Shown: positions 1 through 7,281, counted from the first letter of the stretch. The stretch is DNA of 21,131 nucleotides from Streptococcus mitis (GCA_018364455.1 JAGZLW010000032.1:1-21131); one strand, 5' to 3'. Notes: generated from the sequence alone by a model not told the origin. Numbers and translations are program-made.

Positions 1-846
1 CGCCATCATTTTTGCTTCTTCATACTTTTGTTTTGCCGTATCATAATCAGTCTGAAGATAATATTTCCACTCCACCATCAAGACAATCGGTTGCTTTTGG
101 AAATCTCGTGTTTTTTGTCCTATTTTATTTAAGGTCTCGACTGCCCTCTTAAAATAATGAAACAGCCCCATAATTTCTATACAAGCTAAAGAAGCTAACA
201 AGGAATCTCTAAGTAAGTCCAAACAATCGAACTCTATCTTATCAACCTGAGAACTTAGTTTGTCATGAAAACAAAGAATGGTTTCATGCTCAGATTCTTT
301 TATCTCACCCACATTTAAACCATCCATTAACTGACAGTTGAAATACAGTCTCAGTTTCAACAAGTCCTCGGCTTTATATACATCTCTGGATAGTAAATCT
401 TGAAGACCGTCTTCAATCACACCACTTCCGTATAAGGAATTACTAGTCGCTCTCACTGCATCTATAGCTTGAAGGCAATCCACTATCATCTTCTCATCAC
501 GTGGCAAAGCATCATAAAAATTCTCAAAAATCTCATCGAAATATTCTTCCTTTTGTTCCTGCAACTCCTTGTCTCCGTAGTCAGGGTGATGTAAAAGAAA
601 GTACTTTAATTCTTGGTAGCGTTTAGGCAGTTCCTTATAATCTGGCATCAAGACGTAGGATGGAATTTCTAATCTATCTGCAATATATTCTAGTGTTTTT
701 ATCGTCGGGCGAAATTCTCCTTTTTCGATTCGCACCAACTGACGGACTGATAATTCAGACTCATCCCCACAAAATACTGGGCGACTAAGTCCTTTTTCCT
801 CTCTTAAAAGTCGCACTTTATCCCCTAACTCATTTATCTTGTTCAT
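1..846 (-). CDS. RNPP/PlcR-family (TprA-like) transcriptional regulator, partial at window edge
   Basis: Translating the minus strand from ATG at 846 gives 282 codons with no stop before the window edge, so the C-terminus is missing, probably by only a few residues since family members are about 285-300 aa. Residues about 5-62 form an XRE-type helix-turn-helix that starts MNKINELGDKVRLLREEKGL and continues with a SELSVRQLVRIEKGE recognition region. The rest is helical and charged (for example LPKRYQELKYFLLHHP), as expected of the TPR-like peptide-binding domain of RNPP regulators. The start is supported by a GAGGGG ribosome binding site 3 bases upstream. The N-terminus resembles what I recall of pneumococcal TprA, which is controlled by a secreted, re-imported Phr peptide. 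That assignment is inference. It follows adhE on the same strand but is separated from it by a terminator and has its own promoter. A cognate peptide gene or target would lie beyond the left edge. Confidence 0.8.
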   Translation of the reverse strand, partial: MNKINELGDKVRLLREEKGLSRPVFCGDESELSVRQLVRIEKGEFRPTIKTLEYIADRLEIPSYVLMPDYKELPKRYQELKYFLLHHPDYGDKELQEQKEEYFDEIFENFYDALPRDEKMIVDCLQAIDAVRATSNSLYGSGVIEDGLQDLLSRDVYKAEDLLKLRLYFNCQLMDGLNVGEIKESEHETILCFHDKLSSQVDKIEFDCLDLLRDSLLASLACIEIMGLFHYFKRAVETLNKIGQKTRDFQKQPIVLMVEWKYYLQTDYDTAKQKYEEAKMMA

Positions 847-870
847 TAGCCCCTCGCATGATTATAAAAG

Positions 871-885
871 ATTTGATTTTCAAAT
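871..885. promoter_or_regulatory. Palindrome in the regulator leader (possible autoregulatory operator)
   Basis: ATTTGATTTTCAAAT is a perfect 6-bp inverted repeat with a 3-base centre. It lies between the regulator's -10 box (900-905) and its start codon, where a repressor could block transcription. A related TTTGAAAAAT stretch lies just upstream of the -10 box. An operator role is inference only; short AT-rich palindromes are common. Confidence 0.3.
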
Positions 886-899
886 AAATATATGCGATG

Positions 900-928
900 A
901 TTATACCATTTTTCAAATAGAATTACAA
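900..928 (-). promoter_or_regulatory. Promoter of the RNPP regulator
   Basis: On the minus strand there is TTGTAA (923-928), a 17-base spacer, and TATAAT (900-905) preceded by TGG, which gives an extended -10. The -35 box overlaps the U-tract of the adhE terminator. A second TATAAT at 861-866 has no suitable -35 box. Confidence 0.65.
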
Positions 929-956
929 AAAAAGAGACAGGATAATTCCTGCCTCT
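927..956 (-). terminator. Rho-independent terminator of adhE
   Basis: On the minus strand a 9-bp stem AGAGGCAGG / CCTGTCTCT (one G-U pair, 6-base loop) is followed by a run of seven T. It begins 13 bases after the adhE stop codon. Confidence 0.9.
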
Positions 957-969
957 AGGCTGATAACAA

Positions 970-3621
970 TTATTTACGGCGTCCTGGTCTTTCTTTGTAA
1001 CCATAGTAAGAATCTTCGATGATTTCTTGCATATGGTCAACCATTGGAAGGCGTGGGTTAGCTGGTGAACATTGATCTTCGTAAGCAAGAAAGGCCAATT
1101 CGCGTGAATGTTCTTTCCATTCTTTTTCATCGATTCCTTGTGCTTTGAAGTTCATTTGAATACCTACGCGCTCACCAAGTTCGTAGACAGCTTTTGCGTA
1201 AGATTCAACCCCTTCTTCTGGAGTAGAAGCTGGAAGTCCAAGCATGCGTGCGATATCTTGGTATTTTTCATCTGCACGGTAGTAGTTGTACTTAGGCCAT
1301 GTTGCTGTCTTAGCTGGACGTGTACCGTTGTAGCGGATGACGTATGGAAGCAAGATTGCATTTGTACGACCGTGGATTGTGTGGAATTGCGCACCAATCT
1401 TATGGGCCATTGAGTGAGAAATACCTAGGAAGGCATTGGCAAAGGCCATACCAGCGATTGTTGAAGCGTTATGCATCTTCTCACGTGAGTGGAAGTCTGC
1501 ATTCTTAACTGAGCTTTCAAGGTTTTCAAATACAAGTTTGATCGCTTGAAGTGCAAGACCATCAGTGTAGTCGCTAGCCATTTGTGATACGTAAGCTTCA
1601 GTCGCGTGGGTCAATACGTCCATACCAGTGTCCGCAGCAACAAATCCAGGAACTGTCAATACCAAGGCAGGGTCTACGATTGCCACAGTTGGTGTCAATG
1701 AGTAGTCAGCGATTGGGTATTTACGGTTGTTTGCTTTATCAGAGATAACGGCAAATGGTGTTACTTCAGATCCTGTACCAGATGTAGTTGGAATCGCGAT
1801 GAATTTAGTCTTCTTACCAAGCAATGGGAATTTGAAGGCACGTTTACGGATATCCATGAATTTTTGAACAAGGTCACGGAAGTCTACTTCTGGTTGTTCA
1901 TAGAAGAGCCACATTACTTTAGCAGCATCCATTGGAGATCCACCACCGAGAGCGATGATTGTATCTGGTTTGAAAGCACGCATGATTTCAGTACCACGGT
2001 TTACAGTTGTGATATCTGGATCTGGTTCTACATCAGCGAAGATTTGGTAAACAACCTTATTGCGACGAAGGTCAAGTTGTTCGATGATACGATCAAGGAA
2101 ACCAAGTTCTACCATGGCATGGTCAGTAACGATCATGACACGTTCAACGTCACGACATTTTTGAAGGTATTGAATTGAATCACGTTCAAAGTATGTTTTT
2201 GAAGGAAGTTTCATCCATTGCATGTTATTTCTCCGTCTTCCGACTTTTTTGATATTCAAGAGGTTAATGGCACTAACGTTATCCCCAACTGAGTTGCGTC
2301 CGTAAGAACCACATCCAAGTGTCAATGATGGCAAGAAGGCATTGTAAACGTCCCCGATACCACCGAAAGTAGAAGGTGAGTTACAGATAACACGAATAGC
2401 TTTAACAGCTTTACCAAATTCTTTGGTCAATTCTTCGTCAGCTGTATGGATAGCAGCTGAGTGTCCAAGACCGTTAAATTCAACCATTTGACGAGCTTTG
2501 GTAATACCATCTTCGCGGCTTTCAGATTTCAAAACTGCGATAACTGGTGACAATTTTTCACGAGTCAATGGCTCGTTTTCACCAACTTCTTTACATTCAG
2601 CAGCAAGAATGTTTGTTCCTTCTGGAACAGTAAATCCTGCTTGTTCTGCAATCCAAGTTGCTGGTTTACCAACGATATCAGCGTTCAATTTTGCACCAGC
2701 ACAGTTTTTGCTGTTTGCTTTCACGCCGAAGCAGAATTCTTCAAGAAGAGCTTTTTCTTTCTTGTTTACAAAGTAAGTATGGTAAGATTTGAACTCTGCT
2801 ACAAATTCATCGTAAATTTCTTTATCAATGATAACCGCTTGTTCAGATGCACAGACCATACCGTTATCAAATGATTTAGACATGACGACATCGTGTGCAG
2901 CTTGGCGGATGTTAGCTGATTTTTCAACATAAGCTGGAACGTTTCCGGCACCTACCCCAAGAGCTGGTTTACCACATGAGTATGCGGCTTTTACCATAGC
3001 ATTACCACCTGTTGCAAGGATTGTTGCAATACCTTCGTGGTTCATAAGAGCACTAGTTGCTTCCATAGATGGTTGAGTAATCCATTGCACACAGTTTTCA
3101 GGAGCACCAGCTGCGATAGCTGCATCGCGGACGATACGTGCTGCATGAGCTGATGATTCTTGAGCTGATGGGTGGAAGGCAAAGACGATTGGATTACGTG
3201 TCTTCAATGAAATCAATGATTTGAAGATTGCTGTTGATGTTGGGTTTGTTGTTGGAGTGATACCACAAACAACACCAACTGGTTCAGCAATCAGGGTCAA
3301 TCCCGTTACATCATCTTCTTCGATAACGCCAACTGTTTTAGTGTGGCGCATGTTGTTTACTACGTGTTCACAAGCAAATAAGTTCTTCGTTGCTTTATCT
3401 TCAAATACACCACGTCCTGTTTCTTCATAGGCATGTATAGCCAATTCTCCGTGGGCATCCAAAGCTGCCACTGACGCTTTAGCTACGATGTAGTCAACCT
3501 GTTCTTGGTCGAGTTTACGCATTTCCTCAAGAGCAACTAGAGCTTTTTGAACCAACTCATCTACGTGTTTTTCAGCAGCGAGTTTCTTTTCCTCTGGTGT
3601 CACAGTTTTTTTATCAGCCAT
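970..3621 (-). CDS. adhE: Bifunctional acetaldehyde-CoA / alcohol dehydrogenase AdhE
   Basis: This protein reduces acetyl-CoA to acetaldehyde and then to ethanol, oxidising two NADH. It is cytosolic and in this family assembles into spirosome filaments. The N-terminal aldehyde dehydrogenase domain (about 10-440) has the catalytic cysteine in DNGMVCASEQ (Cys257). The C-terminal iron-dependent alcohol dehydrogenase domain (about 455-883) shows IALGGGSPMDAAK, the TTSGTGSEVTPF motif and the histidine-rich GISHSMAHKIGAQFH and HTIHGR metal region. I chose the start MADKKTV (883 aa): GGAGG lies 5 bases before it and the homologues I recall start there. A seven-residue extension to 3642 would place the ribosome binding site inside the coding region. 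It has its own promoter, Rex-like operators and a cre-like site upstream, and a terminator follows. No damage is visible. Confidence 0.97.
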   Translation of the reverse strand: MADKKTVTPEEKKLAAEKHVDELVQKALVALEEMRKLDQEQVDYIVAKASVAALDAHGELAIHAYEETGRGVFEDKATKNLFACEHVVNNMRHTKTVGVIEEDDVTGLTLIAEPVGVVCGITPTTNPTSTAIFKSLISLKTRNPIVFAFHPSAQESSAHAARIVRDAAIAAGAPENCVQWITQPSMEATSALMNHEGIATILATGGNAMVKAAYSCGKPALGVGAGNVPAYVEKSANIRQAAHDVVMSKSFDNGMVCASEQAVIIDKEIYDEFVAEFKSYHTYFVNKKEKALLEEFCFGVKANSKNCAGAKLNADIVGKPATWIAEQAGFTVPEGTNILAAECKEVGENEPLTREKLSPVIAVLKSESREDGITKARQMVEFNGLGHSAAIHTADEELTKEFGKAVKAIRVICNSPSTFGGIGDVYNAFLPSLTLGCGSYGRNSVGDNVSAINLLNIKKVGRRRNNMQWMKLPSKTYFERDSIQYLQKCRDVERVMIVTDHAMVELGFLDRIIEQLDLRRNKVVYQIFADVEPDPDITTVNRGTEIMRAFKPDTIIALGGGSPMDAAKVMWLFYEQPEVDFRDLVQKFMDIRKRAFKFPLLGKKTKFIAIPTTSGTGSEVTPFAVISDKANNRKYPIADYSLTPTVAIVDPALVLTVPGFVAADTGMDVLTHATEAYVSQMASDYTDGLALQAIKLVFENLESSVKNADFHSREKMHNASTIAGMAFANAFLGISHSMAHKIGAQFHTIHGRTNAILLPYVIRYNGTRPAKTATWPKYNYYRADEKYQDIARMLGLPASTPEEGVESYAKAVYELGERVGIQMNFKAQGIDEKEWKEHSRELAFLAYEDQCSPANPRLPMVDHMQEIIEDSYYGYKERPGRRK

Positions 3622-3655
3622 ATTTTCCTCCATAGCTTTCAAGGATCGATATCCT

Positions 3656-3673
3656 TTGTTAATTTTTTCACAA
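3656..3673. promoter_or_regulatory. Rex-type operator at the adhE transcription start
   Basis: TTGTTAATTTTTTCACAA matches the Gram-positive Rex consensus TTGTGAAWWWWTTCACAA at 17 of 18 positions. It begins 4 bases downstream of the adhE -10 box, so bound Rex would cover the start site. Rex releases DNA at high NADH/NAD+ and adhE is a known Rex target in streptococci and relatives. Confidence 0.75.
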
Positions 3674-3677
3674 TTTT

Positions 3678-3706
3678 ATTATAACGCATTATTTCAACTT
3701 TGTAAA
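3678..3706 (-). promoter_or_regulatory. adhE promoter
   Basis: On the minus strand TTTACA (3701-3706), a 17-base spacer and a perfect TATAAT (3678-3683) form a near-consensus sigma-A promoter. The start codon is about 57 bases from the -10 box, leaving a short leader that contains the Rex-type operator and the ribosome binding site. Confidence 0.85.
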
Positions 3707-3710
3707 CAGT

Positions 3711-3761
3711 TTCATAAACATTTCACAAAGAATTTTTAAACCCTTGTGAAATTTTTCTCAT
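3711..3761. promoter_or_regulatory. Additional Rex-like sites upstream of the adhE -35 box
   Basis: Two further candidates flank a short spacer. At 3711-3728 an exact TTCACAA half-site is paired with a degenerate left half. At 3744-3761 TTGTGAAATTTTTCTCAT matches the Rex consensus at 16 of 18 positions. The exact half-sites TTCACAA (3722-3728) and TTGTGAA (3744-3750) also face each other as an inverted repeat. Cooperative binding or looping is inference. Confidence 0.5.
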
Positions 3762-3791
3762 TTTCTTTTCTTATCAGGTTTTATCTTTGGA

Positions 3792-3831
3792 GTTTGTGAA
3801 ATTTATTTCAAATATTTTTTATTTCACAAAC
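3792..3831. promoter_or_regulatory. Perfect 11-bp inverted repeat with Rex-like half-sites
   Basis: GTTTGTGAAAT (3792-3802) and ATTTCACAAAC (3821-3831) are exact reverse complements separated by 18 bases. Each arm holds a full TTGTGAA / TTCACAA half-site. It lies about 90-125 bases upstream of the adhE -35 box. The spacing does not fit one 18-bp Rex site, so it may be two overlapping weaker sites or a site for another regulator. Confidence 0.5.
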
Positions 3832-3869
3832 TTGATTGGAAGAGGGACTTGGAAAGCGATAGATTTTCT

Positions 3870-3883
3870 GGTAAGCGCTTACT
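3870..3883. promoter_or_regulatory. cre-like (CcpA) site far upstream of adhE
   Basis: GTAAGCGCTTAC is a perfect 12-bp palindrome and the core of the catabolite-responsive element TGTAAGCGCTTACA; only the outermost bases differ (12 of 14). It sits about 165 bases upstream of the adhE -35 box, just after the terminator of the preceding gene. Regulation of adhE by CcpA from here is inference. Confidence 0.55.
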
Positions 3884-3899
3884 TTGTGGTTCTAATAAT

Positions 3900-3919
3900 G
3901 CCTCCTTTGATAAGGAGGC
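3900..3919 (-). terminator. Terminator after the MORN-protein gene, probably two-way
   Basis: A perfect 8-bp stem GCCTCCTT / AAGGAGGC with a 4-base loop begins immediately after the stop codon at 3921. The minus-strand tail (ATTATTAG) is only moderately T-rich; the plus-strand tail (TTTATTTTTG) is better, so it could also stop antisense transcription. Confidence 0.7.
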
Positions 3920-3920
3920 T

Positions 3921-4331
3921 TTATTTTTGTTGAAAAACGCCTTGTTTAAAAGTCCCTTCATAAACAACTTCTTGTTCTGTTGTTAGTTTCCCTTTTCCTT
4001 CAGCCTGACCATTTACAAAATCACCTTCGTAGGTCCAGCCTTCTTTGGATTGAAAGGTACCTTTTCCGTTGAAGGCTCCATTGTTAAAACCACCTGTATA
4101 TTGGTCTCCATTTTGGAATGTAATGGTTCCTTGACCATTCATTTTACCTCGGACAAGACTGCCGTCGTAAACAATCGTTCCATTATCAAGCTTTAGAACA
4201 CCTTTTCCGGGAATATTTAGAAAAAAGACGAGTACGGCACAGAAAACAATCATAACTACTGCCAAAAGCTCTAAACGTGGACGAGTCAGATAGACACGAT
4301 ACTTCTCGTAAAAATTCTTAAGATTTTCCAC
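3921..4331 (-). CDS. Membrane-anchored MORN-repeat protein
   Basis: This small protein (136 aa) has a short basic N-terminus, one hydrophobic segment (about residues 22-40, LLAVVMIVFCAVLVFFLNI) and a C-terminal domain of about four MORN-like repeats of the YxGxxxxGxxxGxG type, for example YDGSLVRGKMNGQG, YTGGFNNGAFNGKG and YEGDFVNGQAEGKG. The likely topology is a single-pass anchor with the repeats outside, but this is inference. MORN repeats bind lipids or proteins in other systems; no function is known to me here. Two GTG codons are possible starts: I chose 4331 because AAGGAG lies 7 bases upstream, whereas only one base separates it from the GTG at 4337. Either way it overlaps the phosphatase gene upstream, so the two are probably translationally coupled. 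Confidence 0.8.
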   Translation of the reverse strand: MENLKNFYEKYRVYLTRPRLELLAVVMIVFCAVLVFFLNIPGKGVLKLDNGTIVYDGSLVRGKMNGQGTITFQNGDQYTGGFNNGAFNGKGTFQSKEGWTYEGDFVNGQAEGKGKLTTEQEVVYEGTFKQGVFQQK

Positions 4332-4761
4332 CTTCACTCTCCTTTTCTAAACGTTCTAGCCAAGTTTGACATCCCTCTTGAACACGCTGATAAGTTTCCT
4401 CAAAATCACCTGTATACCAAGGATCTGGAACACTTTCAGATGCGAATGAGTAAATCTTATCTTGACAGTCTGCTGGACACATCTGACATAAGTCAGAAAT
4501 ATTTGAAGCATCCATGCCGATAATATAATCAAAGGCTTCAAAATCTTCCTTACTAATCTGAAGCGATGTCTTGCCTTTTTCATAAGGAATCTCATACTGT
4601 TGAAAAATCCCTTGAGTTCCCTTATGAATCGGATTGCCATGTTCCCAAGAGGAAGTCGCTCGACTTTGGATTTCGTAGTTATCTGTCATTGATTTCATAA
4701 CAAACTCGGCCATAGGGCTGCGACAAATATTTCCCAGGCAGACAAAGACTAGTTTTTTCAT
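4318..4761 (-). CDS. Low-molecular-weight protein-tyrosine phosphatase
   Basis: The 147-aa protein is full length for the LMW-PTP family. The P-loop CLGNICRS spans residues 8-15, with nucleophile Cys8 and phosphate-binding Arg14. The general acid is in VPDPWYTGDFEETY (Asp113), the family's DPW/Y loop. It removes phosphate from tyrosine residues in cytosolic or membrane-associated proteins; in streptococci such enzymes are discussed in connection with tyrosine-kinase control of capsule and virulence, but the substrate here cannot be read from sequence. It starts at ATG with a weak AGGA about 8 bases upstream, 46 bases after yajC and beyond the yajC terminator. Its 3' end overlaps the MORN gene by 14 bases. 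Confidence 0.93.
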   Translation of the reverse strand: MKKLVFVCLGNICRSPMAEFVMKSMTDNYEIQSRATSSWEHGNPIHKGTQGIFQQYEIPYEKGKTSLQISKEDFEAFDYIIGMDASNISDLCQMCPADCQDKIYSFASESVPDPWYTGDFEETYQRVQEGCQTWLERLEKESEGGKS

Positions 4762-4782
4762 CCCATTTCCTTTCTTTTATAG

Positions 4783-4806
4783 AAAAACGGGAGTTAGTGA
4801 TCCCGT
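4783..4806 (-). terminator. Terminator of yajC
   Basis: On the minus strand ACGGGA / TCCCGT (6 bp, 8-base loop) is followed by a run of T. It begins one base after the yajC stop codon. I see no clear promoter between it and the phosphatase gene, so partial read-through may supply those genes. Confidence 0.75.
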
Positions 4807-4807
4807 C

Positions 4808-5107
4808 TTATTTTTCAATTGCACCTTCGAGTGAAGCTGTTTCTTTAAGTGGTAATACTGTCTTGATAGCAGCTAGTTCAAAAGTCAAGTAAACCCCATC
4901 TACATCAAGAACAATTGTTTTCTTTTCTGTATCTACTTCATCGACTGTTCCATAAAGTCCACCGATTGTAATAACTTCATAGCCTTTTTGTAATTTATTC
5001 AAGCTTTCCATACGTTTTTGTGCTTGTTTCTTTTGAGAGCGTTGCGTAAAGAACATCAAGCCCACCATAGCCACAAGAATGATTAAAAATGTATATTGTG
5101 ATTCCAT
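4808..5107 (-). CDS. yajC: Sec translocase accessory protein YajC
   Basis: This 99-aa protein has the YajC layout: one N-terminal membrane segment (about residues 6-22, TFLIILVAMVGLMFF) followed by TQRSQKKQAQKRMESLNKL and a small beta-rich domain with the typical GYEVITIGGLYGTV stretch. YajC associates with SecDF and YidC at the membrane translocon in bacteria that have them; streptococci generally lack SecDF, so its partner here is unclear. It starts at ATG with AAAGGAG 6-7 bases upstream. It has its own promoter and terminator and so appears monocistronic, between tkt and the phosphatase. Confidence 0.93.
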   Translation of the reverse strand: MESQYTFLIILVAMVGLMFFTQRSQKKQAQKRMESLNKLQKGYEVITIGGLYGTVDEVDTEKKTIVLDVDGVYLTFELAAIKTVLPLKETASLEGAIEK

Positions 5108-5137
5108 TATATTCTCCTTTGTCTTTCACATAGGACT

Positions 5138-5166
5138 ACTATATCAAATTTCAGCTACTTTTACAA
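5138..5166 (-). promoter_or_regulatory. yajC promoter
   Basis: On the minus strand TTGTAA (5161-5166), 17 bases, TATAGT (5138-5143). It lies between the tkt terminator and the yajC ribosome binding site. Confidence 0.6.
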
Positions 5167-5191
5167 GATTGTACCTTGCTTTTCTAGTAAG

Positions 5192-5219
5192 AAAAACCAG
5201 AGCTTGCGCCCTGATTTTT
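5192..5219 (-). terminator. Terminator of tkt
   Basis: On the minus strand a 12-bp stem (AAAAATCAGGGC / GCTCTGGTTTTT, two G-U pairs) closes on a GCAA tetraloop and ends in five T. It begins 4 bases after the tkt stop codon. Confidence 0.93.
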
Positions 5220-5223
5220 AGGA

Positions 5224-7200
5224 TTATTTCAAGTTTTGAACGACTTTTACAAGATTTTCGACAGTAAAGCCATATTCTGACAATACTTTTGGTGCTGGGG
5301 CAGAGGCTCCGAAGGTATCAATACCAAGAACAGCACCATCTAGTCCAACATATTTGTACCAGTTTTGAGTTGCACCCATTTCGACTGCAACACGACGGCG
5401 AACTGCATTTGGAAGGATTTCTTCCTTGTAAGCTGCATCTTGTTTATCAAAGACATCTGTAGATGGCATGCTGACTACGCGGACTTTTGCTCCTTGACTA
5501 GCCAATTCTTTGGCAGCTGAGACAGCAAGATTAACCTCTGAACCTGTTGCAATCAAGATGGTATCAAAGTCTGCTGCATTTTCATAGACAACATAGGCAC
5601 CTTTTGCAACCTTGTCGAAGTCTGTTCCCTCTTCGACAGTCAAGTTTTGACGGGTCAAGACAAGAGCAGTTGGTGTTTTCTCACTTGTCACTGCAAGGTA
5701 CCAAGCTGCTTGCGTTTCACGCGCATCTGCTGGACGGAAAACGTTTAGATTTGGCATAGCACGAAGACCTGCCAAATGCTCAACTGGTTCGTGCGTTGGA
5801 CCGTCTTCCCCAACTGCGATTGAATCGTGGGTAAAGACATAAGTCACAGGAAGTCCTTGTAAGGCTGACAAGCGGACAGCTGCCTTCACATAGTCTGAGA
5901 AGACGAAGAAAGTTCCACCGTATACACGAAGTCCACCATGAAGAGCCATCCCGTTCAAGATCGTTCCCATTGCAAATTCACGAACACCAAACTGAATGTT
6001 ACGGTTCAAGCGATTAGCATCGTCTTGAAGTCCGTCAGTCTTGATATAAGTCATGTTTGAGTGAGCTAGGTCAGCTGATCCACCCAAGAAAGTTGGTAAC
6101 TTAGCTGCCACAACATTCAAGGCATCTTGGCTTGAATTACGAGTTGCTTGAGAGAAACCATTTTCTAATGCTGGGAAGTCTGCTGGAGTCACTTCAACTG
6201 GATCGCGTCCATCAATAATGGCTTCTACTTCTGCAGCCAATTCTGGATGCGCTTCTTTATAGTCAGCAACTAATTTTGTCCAAGCTTCATAAGCTGATGC
6301 GCCACGGTCTGCAACATGTTCTTTGAAATCAGCATAAACTTGTTCTGGAATTTCAAATGGTTCATAGTCCCAACCAAGGGCTTGACGAGTTGCTACAGTT
6401 TCATCTGCTCCAAGAGGAGCACCGTGTACAGCATTAGTTCCTTGTTTGTTTGGAGAACCGTATCCAATAACCGTCTTCACTTCAATCAAAGATGGTTTGC
6501 CTGAAGCTTTTGCTGTTTCGATAGCAGCATGGATAGCTTCCAAATCTGTTCCATCTTCAACCAAGGCTGTGTGCCAACCGTAGGCATTGTAACGGTCACG
6601 AACACTTTCTGTAAAGGAATCCTTTGTCTCACCATCCAAGTTGATGTCATTTGAATCATAAAGAACAACCAACTTGTCTAGTTTTTGCAAACCTGCGTAT
6701 GAAGCTGCCTCGCTTGAGACACCTTCCATCAAGTCTCCATCTCCACAGATAACGTAAGTATAGTGGTCAAAGATATTGTAGCCTTCACGGTTATACTTAG
6801 CTGCCAAGAAACGTTCTGCCTGGGCAAAACCAGTGGCAGTTGAAATACCTTGCCCTAGAGGACCTGTTGTAGCATCAATCCCTGCTGTATGACCAAATTC
6901 TGGGTGACCTGGTGTTTTTGAACCCCACTGACGGAAGCTCTTAATCTCATCCATGCTAACATCTTCAAAACCAGAAAGGTGAAGAAGGGCATAAAGAAGC
7001 ATTGAACCATGACCTGCTGAAAGAATAAAGCGGTCGCGGTTGATCCAGTTTGGTTGAGCTGGATTGATACGAAGTTGTTTTGTAAAGAGGCTGTAAGCCA
7101 TCGGAGCTGCTCCCATAACCACACCTGGGTGACCTGAGTTGGCTTTGTTGATAGCGTCAATACCTAGGAAACGAATTGCATTAACAGATAGATTTGACAT
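5224..7200 (-). CDS. tkt: Transketolase
   Basis: This enzyme transfers two-carbon ketol units between sugar phosphates in the non-oxidative pentose phosphate pathway, using thiamine diphosphate and a divalent cation. The 658-aa length is normal. The N-terminal domain has the active-site histidines in NSGHPG (His24) and SAGHGS (His64), and the cofactor motif beginning GDGDLMEG (153-160) and ending near NDIN (184-187). The pyrimidine-binding domain has DSIAVGEDGPTHEPVEHL with the catalytic glutamate. ATG at 7200 has AAAGGAA upstream. It follows ulaG, whose pathway ends in xylulose-5-phosphate, a transketolase donor, so the location makes metabolic sense, although it has a separate transcription unit. 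Whether this is the only transketolase of the cell cannot be seen. Confidence 0.97.
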   Translation of the reverse strand: MSNLSVNAIRFLGIDAINKANSGHPGVVMGAAPMAYSLFTKQLRINPAQPNWINRDRFILSAGHGSMLLYALLHLSGFEDVSMDEIKSFRQWGSKTPGHPEFGHTAGIDATTGPLGQGISTATGFAQAERFLAAKYNREGYNIFDHYTYVICGDGDLMEGVSSEAASYAGLQKLDKLVVLYDSNDINLDGETKDSFTESVRDRYNAYGWHTALVEDGTDLEAIHAAIETAKASGKPSLIEVKTVIGYGSPNKQGTNAVHGAPLGADETVATRQALGWDYEPFEIPEQVYADFKEHVADRGASAYEAWTKLVADYKEAHPELAAEVEAIIDGRDPVEVTPADFPALENGFSQATRNSSQDALNVVAAKLPTFLGGSADLAHSNMTYIKTDGLQDDANRLNRNIQFGVREFAMGTILNGMALHGGLRVYGGTFFVFSDYVKAAVRLSALQGLPVTYVFTHDSIAVGEDGPTHEPVEHLAGLRAMPNLNVFRPADARETQAAWYLAVTSEKTPTALVLTRQNLTVEEGTDFDKVAKGAYVVYENAADFDTILIATGSEVNLAVSAAKELASQGAKVRVVSMPSTDVFDKQDAAYKEEILPNAVRRRVAVEMGATQNWYKYVGLDGAVLGIDTFGASAPAPKVLSEYGFTVENLVKVVQNLK

Positions 7201-7252
7201 AGAATTTCCTTTCTATTTGAGGTGATTATTGAATCACACATTCTATTTTACT

Positions 7253-7281
7253 ATTATATGAAAATTATCCGTATCATGCAA
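7253..7281 (-). promoter_or_regulatory. Possible tkt promoter
   Basis: A perfect TATAAT (7253-7258, minus) sits about 53 bases before the tkt start. Only a poor -35 candidate, TTGCAT (7276-7281), lies 17 bases upstream, and it falls in the loop of the ulaG terminator hairpin. Confidence 0.45.

Noticed and set aside
1108..1413. Plus-strand open frames opposite adhE, tkt, jag and other genes
   Set aside because: They are antisense shadows with no ribosome binding sites or recognisable protein features; the minus-strand frames are clear family members.
970..3642. adhE with seven extra residues
   Set aside because: The GGAGG ribosome binding site would lie inside the coding region; the MADKK start at 3621 is better.
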